A stretch of 64,000 bases of DNA, taken from positions 248,001 through 312,000 of the forward strand of contig NZ_NIUC01000001.1 of assembly GCF_002807035.1 (NCBI RefSeq), read 5' to 3'. Positions 16,887-25,385 of the stretch are shown here, piece by piece (position 1 is the stretch's first letter; every line of letters begins with the position of its first letter). Under the pieces are notes generated by a model. That model was not told the origin of the DNA, searched no databases, and worked only from the letters and a program-made list of their open reading frames with translations. The DNA is from Algoriphagus formosus (GTDB lineage Bacteria; Bacteroidota; Bacteroidia; Cytophagales; Cyclobacteriaceae). A program made the translations under genes and the position numbers.

Positions 16887-17624
16887 TTATATGATTTGGT
16901 ATTGAAAGAGCATAATCAGAGACATGCCGACCATTGATAGGTCTTCAACAATAGTAACTGTGCTCATTGGTAAATTGAAAACATCCCCTAAACAGGCGCA
17001 TTTAATCTTTTTCTTATTCAAGTTGCTTTTTATCACTCCAATACTACTTATTCCTAAGATTAACGCTGTACTAATATTGGTGGCTAATGGTGCAATATTA
17101 GTAAGGTATAGAAGCCCGAGAGCCAACTCAACAAATGGGTAAACATAACCCCAAGATTTCCATTTAGCAGCTACAATGTCGTACATGCTATACGAGTTGG
17201 CAAACCCTTGAAGGTTCAATAATTTGAAAAATGCAAAAACAATAAAGAAGCCAGCCATAAAATGGCGCATCCATAACATGCCTGAAAAGGAAGAGAATGG
17301 AAATTGAGTCAATGCACTTACTACGGCTATAAAACCTACAATAAGTAACAATGGTTTGAAGGTGCGGACATTCTTTTCAGGAAGTGATAACTCCGTGTTT
17401 TGTGTTTCCGACCCATTTAGCTTGATGGTATAATTACCAGCCTTATTAATGATTGATTGGAGTGTTTCAATTCCTAACTCGTTTACAAATGAAATTTTAG
17501 CTTGAGGAAAGTCAAGTCGGATATTAGCGTCTGAAATTGAATCAGATTCATCGAGTTGTTTTTTGACACTTGCAACACATCCACCGCAAGTCATTCCTTC
17601 AATTTTGTATGTTTTCGTTATCAT
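16887..17624 (-). CDS. Heavy-metal-associated domain fused to MauE-like membrane domain
   Basis: This 245-residue protein has a 70-residue HMA domain with GMTCGGC (C13, C16) and then four or more membrane helices of the MauE/DoxX type (from about residue 90 to the end). A conserved WMRHFMAGFF and a cytosolic loop NKKKIKCACLGDVFNLP with CxC follow; MauE proteins carry such a CxCxG motif. The combination suggests passing metal or electrons between a soluble metal domain and a membrane thiol site, but its job in copper resistance is not established. It follows the AraC-like regulator by 85 bp. Confidence 0.83.
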   Translation of the reverse strand: MITKTYKIEGMTCGGCVASVKKQLDESDSISDANIRLDFPQAKISFVNELGIETLQSIINKAGNYTIKLNGSETQNTELSLPEKNVRTFKPLLLIVGFIAVVSALTQFPFSSFSGMLWMRHFMAGFFIVFAFFKLLNLQGFANSYSMYDIVAAKWKSWGYVYPFVELALGLLYLTNIAPLATNISTALILGISSIGVIKSNLNKKKIKCACLGDVFNLPMSTVTIVEDLSMVGMSLIMLFQYQII

Positions 17625-17709
17625 AGATCAATACTTGATTATTACAGATACAAAATTGGTCATTGGGCTGCATAAATGCTTTACATAATTTTGACTTTGA
17701 TTTGTGAAA

Positions 17710-18288
17710 TTAAGATTGAAGATCATCCAGCGATTTTCTATTTGGATTAGCCTGCGACTTAAACTGAGTAGGAGTCATTCCTGTTTCCTTCTTGAATTGT
17801 GCTGAAAGATGAGAGACACTACTGTAATTCATGTCAAGTGCAATTTGAGAAAGGGACATTTGATCATAGAACAAAAGTTCCTTCACTTTTTCGATTTTTT
17901 GCTTGGCAATGAATTTTTCGATGGTGATACCTTCAATTGAAGAGAATAGACGACTTAGGTAAGCATATTCATGATGAAGTTTGTTGGAGATAAGGTTTGA
18001 GAAATTGACAGAAATTGGCTCGTTTGAGTAATGAATCTGTTCAATTACCACGGTCTTTATTTTCGATATGATGGCTGACTTGCCCGGCTCGAGCAATTCA
18101 AAACCTACTGCAAGAAGACGTTCCTCTAATAATGCACGTTGATACTTTGTCATTTCTTCCGCCATTTCCACTTGACCTAAAGCGATATTATTGAATTGAA
18201 TGGAAAGGTCTTGTAAAATGGACTTCACTGACATTATACAGCGAGGACAGACCATGTTTTTGATATATATGGTTGTCGAAGTGATCAT
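17710..18288 (-). CDS. AraC-family regulator with N-terminal metal-sensing domain
   Basis: This is a 192-residue regulator from the ATG at 18288 (a TTG at 18297 would add three residues). The N-terminal betaalphabeta domain holds NMVCPRCIMSV (C14, C17), a heavy-metal-domain-like sensor. The C-terminal part is an AraC DNA-binding domain with two helix-turn-helix units (LSQIALDMNYSSVSHLSAQF, then GMTPTQFKSQ). It is probably the copper/silver-responsive activator of the efflux genes that follow. Its ATG overlaps the Argonaute TGA by 4 bp, so it is also the third gene of an XRE-Argonaute-AraC transcription unit. Confidence 0.85.
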   Translation of the reverse strand: MITSTTIYIKNMVCPRCIMSVKSILQDLSIQFNNIALGQVEMAEEMTKYQRALLEERLLAVGFELLEPGKSAIISKIKTVVIEQIHYSNEPISVNFSNLISNKLHHEYAYLSRLFSSIEGITIEKFIAKQKIEKVKELLFYDQMSLSQIALDMNYSSVSHLSAQFKKETGMTPTQFKSQANPNRKSLDDLQS

Positions 18289-20384
18289 AAAAACCAAAGA
18301 TTGTCTTTTCCGTAATCAGGAATCTCGTTGCCTTCAAAGTAGGGGAGCATTTCTGCCACCATTTCAGGGTACTTGATTGTTACGGGCAAATTTTGTTGTC
18401 TTACTGATTTCCAGTACATGCGGCTGAATTGGTAAACTTGGTCGATAAGCTCTTTTACAGTTTTGTATTCTTCAACCAATTCAGGATTTGAGCAAGTGAT
18501 TTTCAGTTTTACAGGGAATGAGTAACCATCATGGTAATTAAATTCCGAATCAGGGTACCTGGTATTATTGAAAAGCAAAAATCGATTGTAGCCCAATTTG
18601 ATAAATGTACCGCTTACAGGCATCAAATCTTTCCAACCCATATCGAAGGCAACAATATCGGAGGATTCTGTTTTGTTGATTGTTACTATAAAGACTGGGA
18701 TTTTCAATTCCAATTCCTTCAATCCTTTTTCAATCGGCTCAACCTCATCTTTACTCATTTCTTTGAAAAAATGGATTATAAGGCGACTGATGCCAGAATT
18801 TACGCTGACATAATCCTTAACTGCTCTCAGAATTGAACCTGCCAACTCTTTTGTCTGGTCTTTCTGAAAACATTCAAAGCGATTAAATTTTCCTGTATTA
18901 GAGAAGCTAAAAGCACTACCAATATATTGAACGTCAATATCAGTATGTTTGAAAGCACCTACACCTACTACAAGTTCGTTTTTTGGCTTGGTGTTTAATC
19001 TCCAAGGAATGCCATTGAGCTTTGCGAGAATCGCAATAGCAATATTCGGAAGGCTGTAATGATACTTGTCGTTGGTAATTACCTTTTCGGGGTCAATAAC
19101 CTGAGAGGACACGCCTTTTTTTAGAAGAAGTTCTTTCAACTTATAATAAACTAACCGTTGTGATTTGACAGGTACATTCTTGCTTATTGGGCTTATGTAT
19201 ATTGCTAAATGCTGAATGTCCGGGTCAAAGTCTTTATCGTTGATTTGGTCGTAGAGTTCTGGCCAAGGATTCTCTCTGTTATTGAAATAGATTGCTAAGT
19301 TTTTGTCTGGATGATATGGTGTACTTATGAATTTGGTAAGGCCTTTGAATGTTGAGAAATCACCATTAAGGTAACGATGAATAGTAGCAGCCACTTCTCT
19401 ATCATCTTCATGAAGAATGAAAAAGAAATGGATTTTTACTGCTGGACTAAGCGCAAATGGCCCGTGTTTAGATATTCCACTGAAAGGGACAACATGAAGA
19501 TTTTGCTCACCAAAGATTAGTTTATTACTTGCCTTTTCTACTGAACCTATTCTTTTTTCATCTACCTCAATAAAGCCATTAGAAGTCAATGGAATAATTG
19601 CTTTGAACTCTGAAGTATTCAGGTATTGGCGGTAAAATTTATCTATTGCAGTTTTGAATTTTTTGTATTTGTTGGTTTTGTCAGGTGCTTCAGTGGACTG
19701 GTGGAGTGCATCACGAATGTCAAAATTCCATACTGGATAAACATGATCATACTGCCTTCTTGCCTCTTCTGGTAATTCATCATAGTGGTAAAGGCATCTA
19801 TCAAAAACAACCCAATTGAAAGCTTTCTGAGGTACTTCTTCAAATAAGGACGATACAGGAGTTTTAAAAATCTTAGACTTGCCTTCAAATGTCACTAGTA
19901 ATTCAAGTTCCTTTGATACGGTTTTGAATTGGACTCTCAGCGTAAATTTATCGAAGGTTTTATAAAGCCCTTCTTTGTCTTGGTCATCACTTTTTAGCCA
20001 AACTTCTGTATCCCTCACAAAATTAGGCTTTACCAAACAGCCTTTTGATTTGAAGTGGTTATGGATTAACGAGTTATAATACCTTTTTAGAATACGTGAG
20101 GAGAAAGCCGAATCAGAAACTTGAACAGATTTTTCAATCCCTTCTTCCGTAATAATTTGCTTAAATGTTGGAGAAGTTGGTTTTGTGACCGGAATGAATC
20201 CTTCTTTTTCTTGGCAAAATGAAGTGTAGTAATGCTCCTGTTCACCAAATCTATTAACGACCTCATTAGGAACCAATGATTTATGGATTCGTGTGGTTCC
20301 TTCTTGCTCCTTCTCGGAAAAATAGAAGGTGAGCGATTCGCTCGGGTGATTGAATGTTAGTATGTTGAAACAATGGCTAGGCAT
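18285..20384 (-). CDS. Long prokaryotic Argonaute (pAgo) with apparently inactive PIWI domain
   Basis: This 699-residue guide-binding protein has an N/L1 region at about 1-230, a reduced PAZ/L2 region at about 230-330, a MID domain at about 340-465 and PIWI from about 470 to the end. MID keeps the 5'-phosphate pocket Y413, K417, Q428, K455 (YYKLK, SSQVI, AKLNGIPW). PIWI lacks the slicer residues: the first Asp is Gly (VVGVGAFK, G476), the HRDG box is HFFK (538-541), and the end reads PVTIKYPEMVAEM. So it should bind but not cut, as inactive pAgos of defence systems do. An XRE gene precedes it by 22 bp; its TGA overlaps the AraC start. No nuclease, TIR, Sir2 or membrane effector is next to it. 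Confidence 0.85.
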   Translation of the reverse strand: MPSHCFNILTFNHPSESLTFYFSEKEQEGTTRIHKSLVPNEVVNRFGEQEHYYTSFCQEKEGFIPVTKPTSPTFKQIITEEGIEKSVQVSDSAFSSRILKRYYNSLIHNHFKSKGCLVKPNFVRDTEVWLKSDDQDKEGLYKTFDKFTLRVQFKTVSKELELLVTFEGKSKIFKTPVSSLFEEVPQKAFNWVVFDRCLYHYDELPEEARRQYDHVYPVWNFDIRDALHQSTEAPDKTNKYKKFKTAIDKFYRQYLNTSEFKAIIPLTSNGFIEVDEKRIGSVEKASNKLIFGEQNLHVVPFSGISKHGPFALSPAVKIHFFFILHEDDREVAATIHRYLNGDFSTFKGLTKFISTPYHPDKNLAIYFNNRENPWPELYDQINDKDFDPDIQHLAIYISPISKNVPVKSQRLVYYKLKELLLKKGVSSQVIDPEKVITNDKYHYSLPNIAIAILAKLNGIPWRLNTKPKNELVVGVGAFKHTDIDVQYIGSAFSFSNTGKFNRFECFQKDQTKELAGSILRAVKDYVSVNSGISRLIIHFFKEMSKDEVEPIEKGLKELELKIPVFIVTINKTESSDIVAFDMGWKDLMPVSGTFIKLGYNRFLLFNNTRYPDSEFNYHDGYSFPVKLKITCSNPELVEEYKTVKELIDQVYQFSRMYWKSVRQQNLPVTIKYPEMVAEMLPYFEGNEIPDYGKDNLWFL

Positions 20385-20406
20385 AAAGATGTACTGTTTG
20401 GTTAGT

Positions 20407-20697
20407 TCATTTTTTTAATTGTAATTTTTTTAATGCCAATTCGACAATTTCCTCAGCTAGCGGTTCTTTGATTAAATCGTATGCAATTTTTTCACTATAT
20501 GCTTGAACGAGTAATTCCTCTTCTGTAACCTTTAAAATCAAAGCGAGCTTTTCAATTTGTTTTCTTGTTGGAAGTCGATCACCATTCTCAAACTTGCTTA
20601 TCATAGAGGTGTCCACATCTGTAGCAGCAGCGACTTGTCGCATTAATAGCCCTTGTTTTGTTCTTAATGCTTTCAGTCTAGAACCGAAGTTATCCAT
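20407..20697 (-). CDS. XRE-family repressor upstream of the Argonaute
   Basis: This 96-residue protein has a Cro/C1-type helix-turn-helix at residues 5-62 (RLKALRTKQGLLMRQVAAA, then DTSMISKFENGDRLPTRKQ) and a helical C-terminal part (AEEIVELALKKLQLKK) that may mediate dimer or partner contact. Proteins of this type often sit in front of restriction or other defence genes and control their expression. It starts the unit XRE-Argonaute-AraC. The inverted repeat 2-33 bp upstream of its ATG is a likely autoregulatory operator. Confidence 0.85.
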   Translation of the reverse strand: MDNFGSRLKALRTKQGLLMRQVAAATDVDTSMISKFENGDRLPTRKQIEKLALILKVTEEELLVQAYSEKIAYDLIKEPLAEEIVELALKKLQLKK

Positions 20698-20698
20698 G

Positions 20699-20730
20699 TT
20701 GGCAATATATTACTTGACAAATAATGCCAA
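20699..20730. promoter_or_regulatory. Putative operator of the XRE-Argonaute unit
   Basis: TTGGCA (20699-20704) and TGCCAA (20725-20730) form an inverted repeat with a 20-bp A/T-rich spacer, directly in front of the XRE start codon. Spacing and place suit binding by the XRE protein over its own promoter. I see no clean TAnnTTTG box. Confidence 0.5.
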
Positions 20731-20816
20731 ATATAGGAAAGAAAAAGAAGAAACGAAGTAGGTAGATTTGTGGATTTAATGTTTCAGGATTTTAAGGAAA
20801 TGGAGGATACCAAGGA

Positions 20817-22634
20817 TTAATTTTCCTTAGCATCCTCAGAATCCTGAGTATCCTCAATCGAGGTGTTTATGTAGTTGTCCTGAGACTCACGGTGAAGCAG
20901 ACCTGATTTGCAGAAGTCAGTGATATAGCCCTCTGCCGTTTTGTGAGGAATGCTCAAAGCTGCTGCCACTTCAAGGTACTTTTGACGGTTGAAGTGTTTG
21001 GGTAGCTTATTCAAGAATTTCTCTTTCCTATTTAATCGAGTAGGTTTCTGTACGTCTTCCGGGAGTTCTGCAAATACTTTACTCGAATGCTTTACCAACA
21101 CTTTGACCATTGCAAGCGAAGCTTGAAAGTCTCTTTCTTCACAAATCATCTTTGATGATGTTTCACCAGTCTCCATGATCCGCAAAGCGGAGAATATCAT
21201 GCAGAAACGATAGGCAATCAATCCCAACCTTCGGATGGTTGCCATGTAGTCGATTCCTTGAATGCTCATATACTTTTCTTGTATCTGACCAAAGAACTGA
21301 TTGAATTGGTCTTGCTGGTCAGCGGTGAGAAAGAATTGAACATCCTGTCCAGCTTTCAACGAACTGTAAAGGTTAAAGAACTCATTTCCTAACGCATCAA
21401 AGTAGTCATCTAATCCATTGGTAGTTTGCGAAGCAAATACATTCTTCCACACTGGCCGAACATTCATGTAATAGAATATGAAACGGCTGAATAAGCCGTT
21501 TTCTGCATTCGGGATTAGTGCTGCTACTTGCTTGGGCGTACCTGACAAGACAGTAGAAAGACAAGGGCTTTCTATGTCCACATATTCACGGTCTGTCCTG
21601 CGATAATAGGAAATAGTCTCATGGTGAAAGGCTTTTCTAAAGCCGTCACTATAATTGCCGTAATCGCTCTTAAAAGCATGTGCAAGTGTGTCACCCTCAG
21701 TTTCAAATATCAGTCCTTTACCGTCACTATCACCCAATAATTGATAAGCTCCTGTGGAGCTGTTATTGGCGGGGATAAAGAGCATCTTTTCGGGTGGCTT
21801 CTCGGGTTTCTCTATTCCTTCAACTTTCCCTTTGTTGGCGTTGTATTCAGCCAATTCCAGTTCGTAATGTTGCTTGTGGAGTTTGGCTTGCTCCCTGAAC
21901 TCTTTGTGTACTGGATTCACTAGTTGGCGACAATGCACCAAACGACCTTTACCTGCCGAGGCTTGGGCGGTAATGAATAGAAACAGATTGGAATAGACAC
22001 GCTTGCCATCATAAATACCTGACACTTTGGGTAAACAAGCACTAATAGCCACTAAGGAGCCAAGGAGTAGAATATCCCTTTCCTCATTGGAAGTGGCTAT
22101 CTGTATTACCTTTTGCAAAAACTCAGGAAGTTCAGGAAATAAGGAATCAGAAAAGGTTGGCATTTGTTCCGGTTCTTTCTTGATTTCTGCCTGAGTATTG
22201 AGATTCTTGCTATGATTCTCAGACCTGCTTGCAGGGCTGTAGGCTTGTCTTTCCTGCTTTGGTGTAGTCAGTGGTATTCCTGCTTCCTTGGCATGATAGA
22301 AGAAGGTTTTCAGGGAAACTCCCTGACCCCTTGCCTTCATGCAATTATCAAACTGCTTGTCGCATTCCTGTGTGGAATACTCAGGATGATATTGACTAAC
22401 ACGGTGAAACAGGTTTCTACCTGTCTCACCAAACTCATCCGCAAAGGCAAAGCCGATGTTTACCCAATCGCTGTAAGCGGAGGTGACATCTATGTGGCTG
22501 GCCTCAATGCCTTGAATGATTCGTTCAACTTCTTCGAGTTGTGTACTTGTATTGTATTTGCTTTGCTCTGTAACTTTTACTTGCTGCCCTGGCTTATCAA
22601 GCCATTCCAACGGATTGAATGTTTTTCGCTCCAT
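20817..22634 (-). CDS. PriCT-2 / DUF3987 protein (mobile-element replication)
   Basis: This is a 605-residue protein. Residues about 30-115 resemble the primase C-terminal PriCT-2 domain (AYSDWVNIGFAFADEFGE, FDNCMKARGQGVSLKTFFYHA). Residues about 165-540 are DUF3987, a P-loop-like domain with FITAQASAGKGRLV as Walker A-like loop and SSTGAYQLLGDSDGKGLIFETEGDT. Such proteins act in replication or copy control of Bacteroidota mobile elements and plasmids, probably helicase-like; this is inference from the family. It follows the BT4734-like gene by 3 bp and ends the integration/replication operon. Confidence 0.82.
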   Translation of the reverse strand: MERKTFNPLEWLDKPGQQVKVTEQSKYNTSTQLEEVERIIQGIEASHIDVTSAYSDWVNIGFAFADEFGETGRNLFHRVSQYHPEYSTQECDKQFDNCMKARGQGVSLKTFFYHAKEAGIPLTTPKQERQAYSPASRSENHSKNLNTQAEIKKEPEQMPTFSDSLFPELPEFLQKVIQIATSNEERDILLLGSLVAISACLPKVSGIYDGKRVYSNLFLFITAQASAGKGRLVHCRQLVNPVHKEFREQAKLHKQHYELELAEYNANKGKVEGIEKPEKPPEKMLFIPANNSSTGAYQLLGDSDGKGLIFETEGDTLAHAFKSDYGNYSDGFRKAFHHETISYYRRTDREYVDIESPCLSTVLSGTPKQVAALIPNAENGLFSRFIFYYMNVRPVWKNVFASQTTNGLDDYFDALGNEFFNLYSSLKAGQDVQFFLTADQQDQFNQFFGQIQEKYMSIQGIDYMATIRRLGLIAYRFCMIFSALRIMETGETSSKMICEERDFQASLAMVKVLVKHSSKVFAELPEDVQKPTRLNRKEKFLNKLPKHFNRQKYLEVAAALSIPHKTAEGYITDFCKSGLLHRESQDNYINTSIEDTQDSEDAKEN

Positions 22635-22637
22635 AAC

Positions 22638-23558
22638 CTATATGTATTTAGGGTTGATGAATATTTCTGTATCGTGCGGAAGGAAACATGCTCTTGAAAT
22701 GTCCTTTCCTGACTGGTCTACTTCTAATTGATAGGTGTGGGAAACGTAGTTTGCCACTGCCTTGAAATAGTCCTGGTGTTTTGCCTGTGTCAAGTCAATC
22801 GGTATTACCCATTTCAACCCATCACCTGAAGGAGATACAAACAGTAGCTCCGTTTCAAAATAATGGTCATCGAGTAATGATTGCTTGAGCGTTGGGATGT
22901 CCTCAATGTGGTCAAAATCGATTGTAAGCAAACCTGAATGTCTTTGGAGGTTTGCATCATTCCGCTTAGAGAATGAGCCTGAGAAGGTCACATAATCGAA
23001 GTTTTGAGCCTTGTATTTTCGGGCATCTTTTGGCTCTGAGATGTTGCGAAGTGTACTTGTACACGAAGCAAAATCATTGCCTTTGATGAGATGGTACACC
23101 TCAATCAAGGAGACTTGGCGACTTGGTTTCACATTAGAAACAGGCTTTTTGAAATAGCTGAATACTGGCGGTGTAGGCTTTTGAACTTCAGGAATAGCAA
23201 CCGCAGGTTGCGTTTCCTCTTGATGATAAAAACCTCTTTCCTTGCCAATTCTCAGGTATAGTTCTTCATTGATCTTTTCGAGAAGGGCTTGCCCTTCGAG
23301 GCTGAAATGCAATGAAGCAAAATCAAAGATATTGCCCTGTGCAATGGCTTCTTCTGTATCTGTGTGTGTAGCAATGCCGTCAACTACTTTAACCATCAAT
23401 GTGGGCTTGTCCGCATTGAAAGGATTCTTAGCAGGTTTGCAGTCCCGTCCCGAAAGGGATAGGACTGTTTCACCCTGATAGTAGTGGCGTAATACATGGG
23501 CATAGATATTCAAGCCGTAATGTGTCTTTCTCAAAATGGCTTCTCTACTGATCTCCAT
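22638..23558 (-). CDS. BT4734/BF3469-like protein (VirE N-terminal domain)
   Basis: This is a 306-residue protein from the ATG at 23558 (the frame is open to 23663, but the added residues are not protein-like). A first module (REAILRKTHYGLNIYAHVL to about residue 120, with SGRDCKPAKNPFN) precedes a VirE-N/BT4734 domain with HSGLLTIDFDHIED, LLFVSPSGDGLKWVI and a C-terminal HDTEIFINPKY. The DxD and SPSGxGxK motifs resemble archaeo-eukaryotic primase folds. With the PriCT-2 gene downstream it could form a split primase for element replication. It overlaps the upstream HTH gene by 14 bp. Confidence 0.8.
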   Translation of the reverse strand: MEISREAILRKTHYGLNIYAHVLRHYYQGETVLSLSGRDCKPAKNPFNADKPTLMVKVVDGIATHTDTEEAIAQGNIFDFASLHFSLEGQALLEKINEELYLRIGKERGFYHQEETQPAVAIPEVQKPTPPVFSYFKKPVSNVKPSRQVSLIEVYHLIKGNDFASCTSTLRNISEPKDARKYKAQNFDYVTFSGSFSKRNDANLQRHSGLLTIDFDHIEDIPTLKQSLLDDHYFETELLFVSPSGDGLKWVIPIDLTQAKHQDYFKAVANYVSHTYQLEVDQSGKDISRACFLPHDTEIFINPKYI

Positions 23559-23841
23559 AATGCTTTGATTTTGAAGGTGAGTAGTTGGATTCCAGTAAAG
23601 CTTCCATATCAGAAACTTTGTAATAGAACTTGCCATTGATTCGGCTGTAGGGAAGAACCCCACTATCCCGAAGGGATTGAAGGGTTCTTTTGCTAATGTG
23701 CAGCGTTTGCATCACTACCTGACCATCAATCCATTCGTCACTGAATTGCTCCAATCGTGACTTATGGAAATTGAGGAGGTATGCTTTGATTGTTTTTATG
23801 TCTTGAGCTACTGTCAAGAGCATATCGAAAACCTCTGTCAT
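23545..23841 (-). CDS. Excisionase-like helix-turn-helix protein
   Basis: This 98-residue protein has a MerR/excisionase-like winged helix in its second half: VVMQTLHISKRTLQSLRDSG, then VLPYSRINGKFYYKVSDMEALL. The N-terminal helices may dimerise. Proteins of this size in tandem beside the integrase are usual in Bacteroidota integrative elements and probably assist excision or control the replication genes. It overlaps the second HTH gene by 4 bp upstream and the BT4734-like gene downstream. Confidence 0.8.
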   Translation of the reverse strand: MTEVFDMLLTVAQDIKTIKAYLLNFHKSRLEQFSDEWIDGQVVMQTLHISKRTLQSLRDSGVLPYSRINGKFYYKVSDMEALLESNYSPSKSKHYGDQ

Positions 23842-24137
23842 AGCTTTACCCTCCCTTTTTTGATTAGGTAATCCGCAGCTCTGCGGTCTATTTCTTCCTG
23901 AGTAGAATTGCGGTTGCGAAGCAACCAGCTTTCTAACTCCGTTCTCTTGAAATAGAGCTTCTTTCCGTTTGGCTTGTAGTGTGGAATATTACCTCCACTT
24001 GTCAACTTGTATAAGTGTGACTGTGAAAGCTCCAAGTACTGGCAAGCCTCATTGAAGTTTAAAACTTCTTTCGTGTAAATCCCCTGGCTCTCAATTAGGC
24101 GTTGGAGATTTTCAAGACGTTCAATTATTTCGTCCAT
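23838..24137 (-). CDS. Second excisionase-like helix-turn-helix protein
   Basis: This 99-residue protein has an N-terminal coiled-coil-like helix (ERLENLQRLIESQ) and an HTH_17-type winged helix: NFNEACQYLELSQSHLYKL, then IPHYKPNGKKLYFKRTELESWL. This is the classical excisionase/AlpA layout. It is first of the four-gene run HTH-HTH-BT4734-DUF3987, coupled to the next gene by a 4-bp overlap. It probably regulates excision or the run itself. Confidence 0.82.
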   Translation of the reverse strand: MDEIIERLENLQRLIESQGIYTKEVLNFNEACQYLELSQSHLYKLTSGGNIPHYKPNGKKLYFKRTELESWLLRNRNSTQEEIDRRAADYLIKKGRVKL

Positions 24138-24368
24138 CTTAAATCGTATTAAGAATTAATGAATGGACTCTTGGCCAAAAGTCATATCCGATTGTCGAAT
24201 ACGATGCTAAAGTAGGAGGCTAAAAGGGGCGTTATGAGGCTCTAAAGCATGGTGCAGTGTAGAGTGCAGAGTGCAGAGTGGGCTGTAAAAATTGATAGTC
24301 CACTTTTAAGGTAAAAGAGGACTAAACAAAAACAGAAAAAAGATAAAAGGAGTATAGTGCAGAGTGGA
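24138..24368. other. Intergenic region with GTGCAGAGTG repeats
   Basis: GTGCAGAGTG occurs three times (24264-24273, 24271-24280, 24357-24366), the last overlapping the end of the upstream gene. An imperfect inverted repeat AGTGGGCT/AGTCCACT lies at 24277-24304. The region probably holds the promoter of the replication operon; no clear TAnnTTTG box is visible on the minus strand. Confidence 0.4.
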
Positions 24369-25385
24369 CTATATCAGGTGCGAAACTGCCTTTTCTATTT
24401 TATCTCCTGTCAGGTTCGGTCTTTTTAAAGACCTGAACTTTGACCTGTCAAAGGAATTCCCATCAGTATCAACGAAGCATAGGCAAGTCACTTCCCATTG
24501 CTTTTGCTTTAGATCATCCACCAACTTATGTTCTGAGTATATCAGCTTAATGAAATAGAATAGCTCGCTGATATTTCCTGTCCATTCTATAGGTGTTTTG
24601 ATTTCACCTCCTGAGAATACCTTTTTGAAGTTGAGTAGGGTTGTGGATTTGCTAATGAAATGATTCAGCTTTAGGCTATCCCATAAATCGGTCAATTTAT
24701 CTGGGTTGGTGTTTAGCTGCTTGTAGGTAAATGAATGAAATGAATTTGCCGTTGCTGCGGTTTCCGTTTTGGCTGCTGGTAATGGTTTGGATTCAACTTC
24801 AATTACTTGAACTGGTTTCAAGAAATGTTTGTCCGGGACAGGTTCTAAAAGTAGTTGGCTGTAAAAGTCCTCCAGTATGAATTGATCTTCTATCCAAGTG
24901 CTGAAAGCATTTTGGATTTCTAAGTAAAGCTGCATGTATGCAAGCTTTAGAAGCTGTAAGATGAATGTGTTTGCCTTGTGAGTTTGGTCTAATTCAAAGG
25001 ATGTTTTTTTAGGATCTATGTACGTCAGTGCATAGTCCTTTTCTTTAATGAGCTTTCCAAGGTCTTTTAAACGTGTTTTAATCCGCTTGTTAAGTGTGTC
25101 TTCAAGCCAATACTTGATTAAGTTTTCGTTGTTGTCCTCCTTGATCAGCTCGACAAGCCTGACACATTCTGATTTGACATTATTCAATATTAGTTTGGAA
25201 TAGTACTTTGTTTTGTGATCGAATGGCCTGTGAAAGCTGATTTCATATTTGAATTGAAAATCTGTGGAGGCTTCCTTTACGCTACTGAGTTTGGAAGCAT
25301 ACTTTTGATCAAGGCTGTTTTTTCCTAACCAAGGGCGAAGCTCTTGGTACAGGATGTCGTCAAGTAATTTGGTTTGATTGCTCAT
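24369..25385 (-). CDS. Unknown protein coupled to the integrase
   Basis: This 338-residue soluble protein matches no domain I recognise. It is rich in Lys, Leu and Glu, largely helical, with a Pro/Ala/Thr linker near residue 205 (KPLPAAKTETAATANSF) that separates an N-terminal helical part from a C-terminal part ending in SFDRSKFRSLKRPNLTGDKI. That last segment recalls the RteC-type or small ORF proteins that follow integrases in Bacteroidota elements. Its ATG overlaps the integrase stop (ATGA). A role in integration or its control is inferred from position alone. Confidence 0.7.
   Translation of the reverse strand: MSNQTKLLDDILYQELRPWLGKNSLDQKYASKLSSVKEASTDFQFKYEISFHRPFDHKTKYYSKLILNNVKSECVRLVELIKEDNNENLIKYWLEDTLNKRIKTRLKDLGKLIKEKDYALTYIDPKKTSFELDQTHKANTFILQLLKLAYMQLYLEIQNAFSTWIEDQFILEDFYSQLLLEPVPDKHFLKPVQVIEVESKPLPAAKTETAATANSFHSFTYKQLNTNPDKLTDLWDSLKLNHFISKSTTLLNFKKVFSGGEIKTPIEWTGNISELFYFIKLIYSEHKLVDDLKQKQWEVTCLCFVDTDGNSFDRSKFRSLKRPNLTGDKIEKAVSHLI

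Noticed and set aside
18285..20384. Slicer-active Argonaute
   Set aside because: The positions of the first and third catalytic Asp are Gly and Phe by motif alignment, so cleavage is unlikely.
24264..24366. GTGCAGAGTG repeats as iterons of an origin
   Set aside because: Only three copies, two of them overlapping and the third within the end of a gene; too few and too irregular to call an origin.
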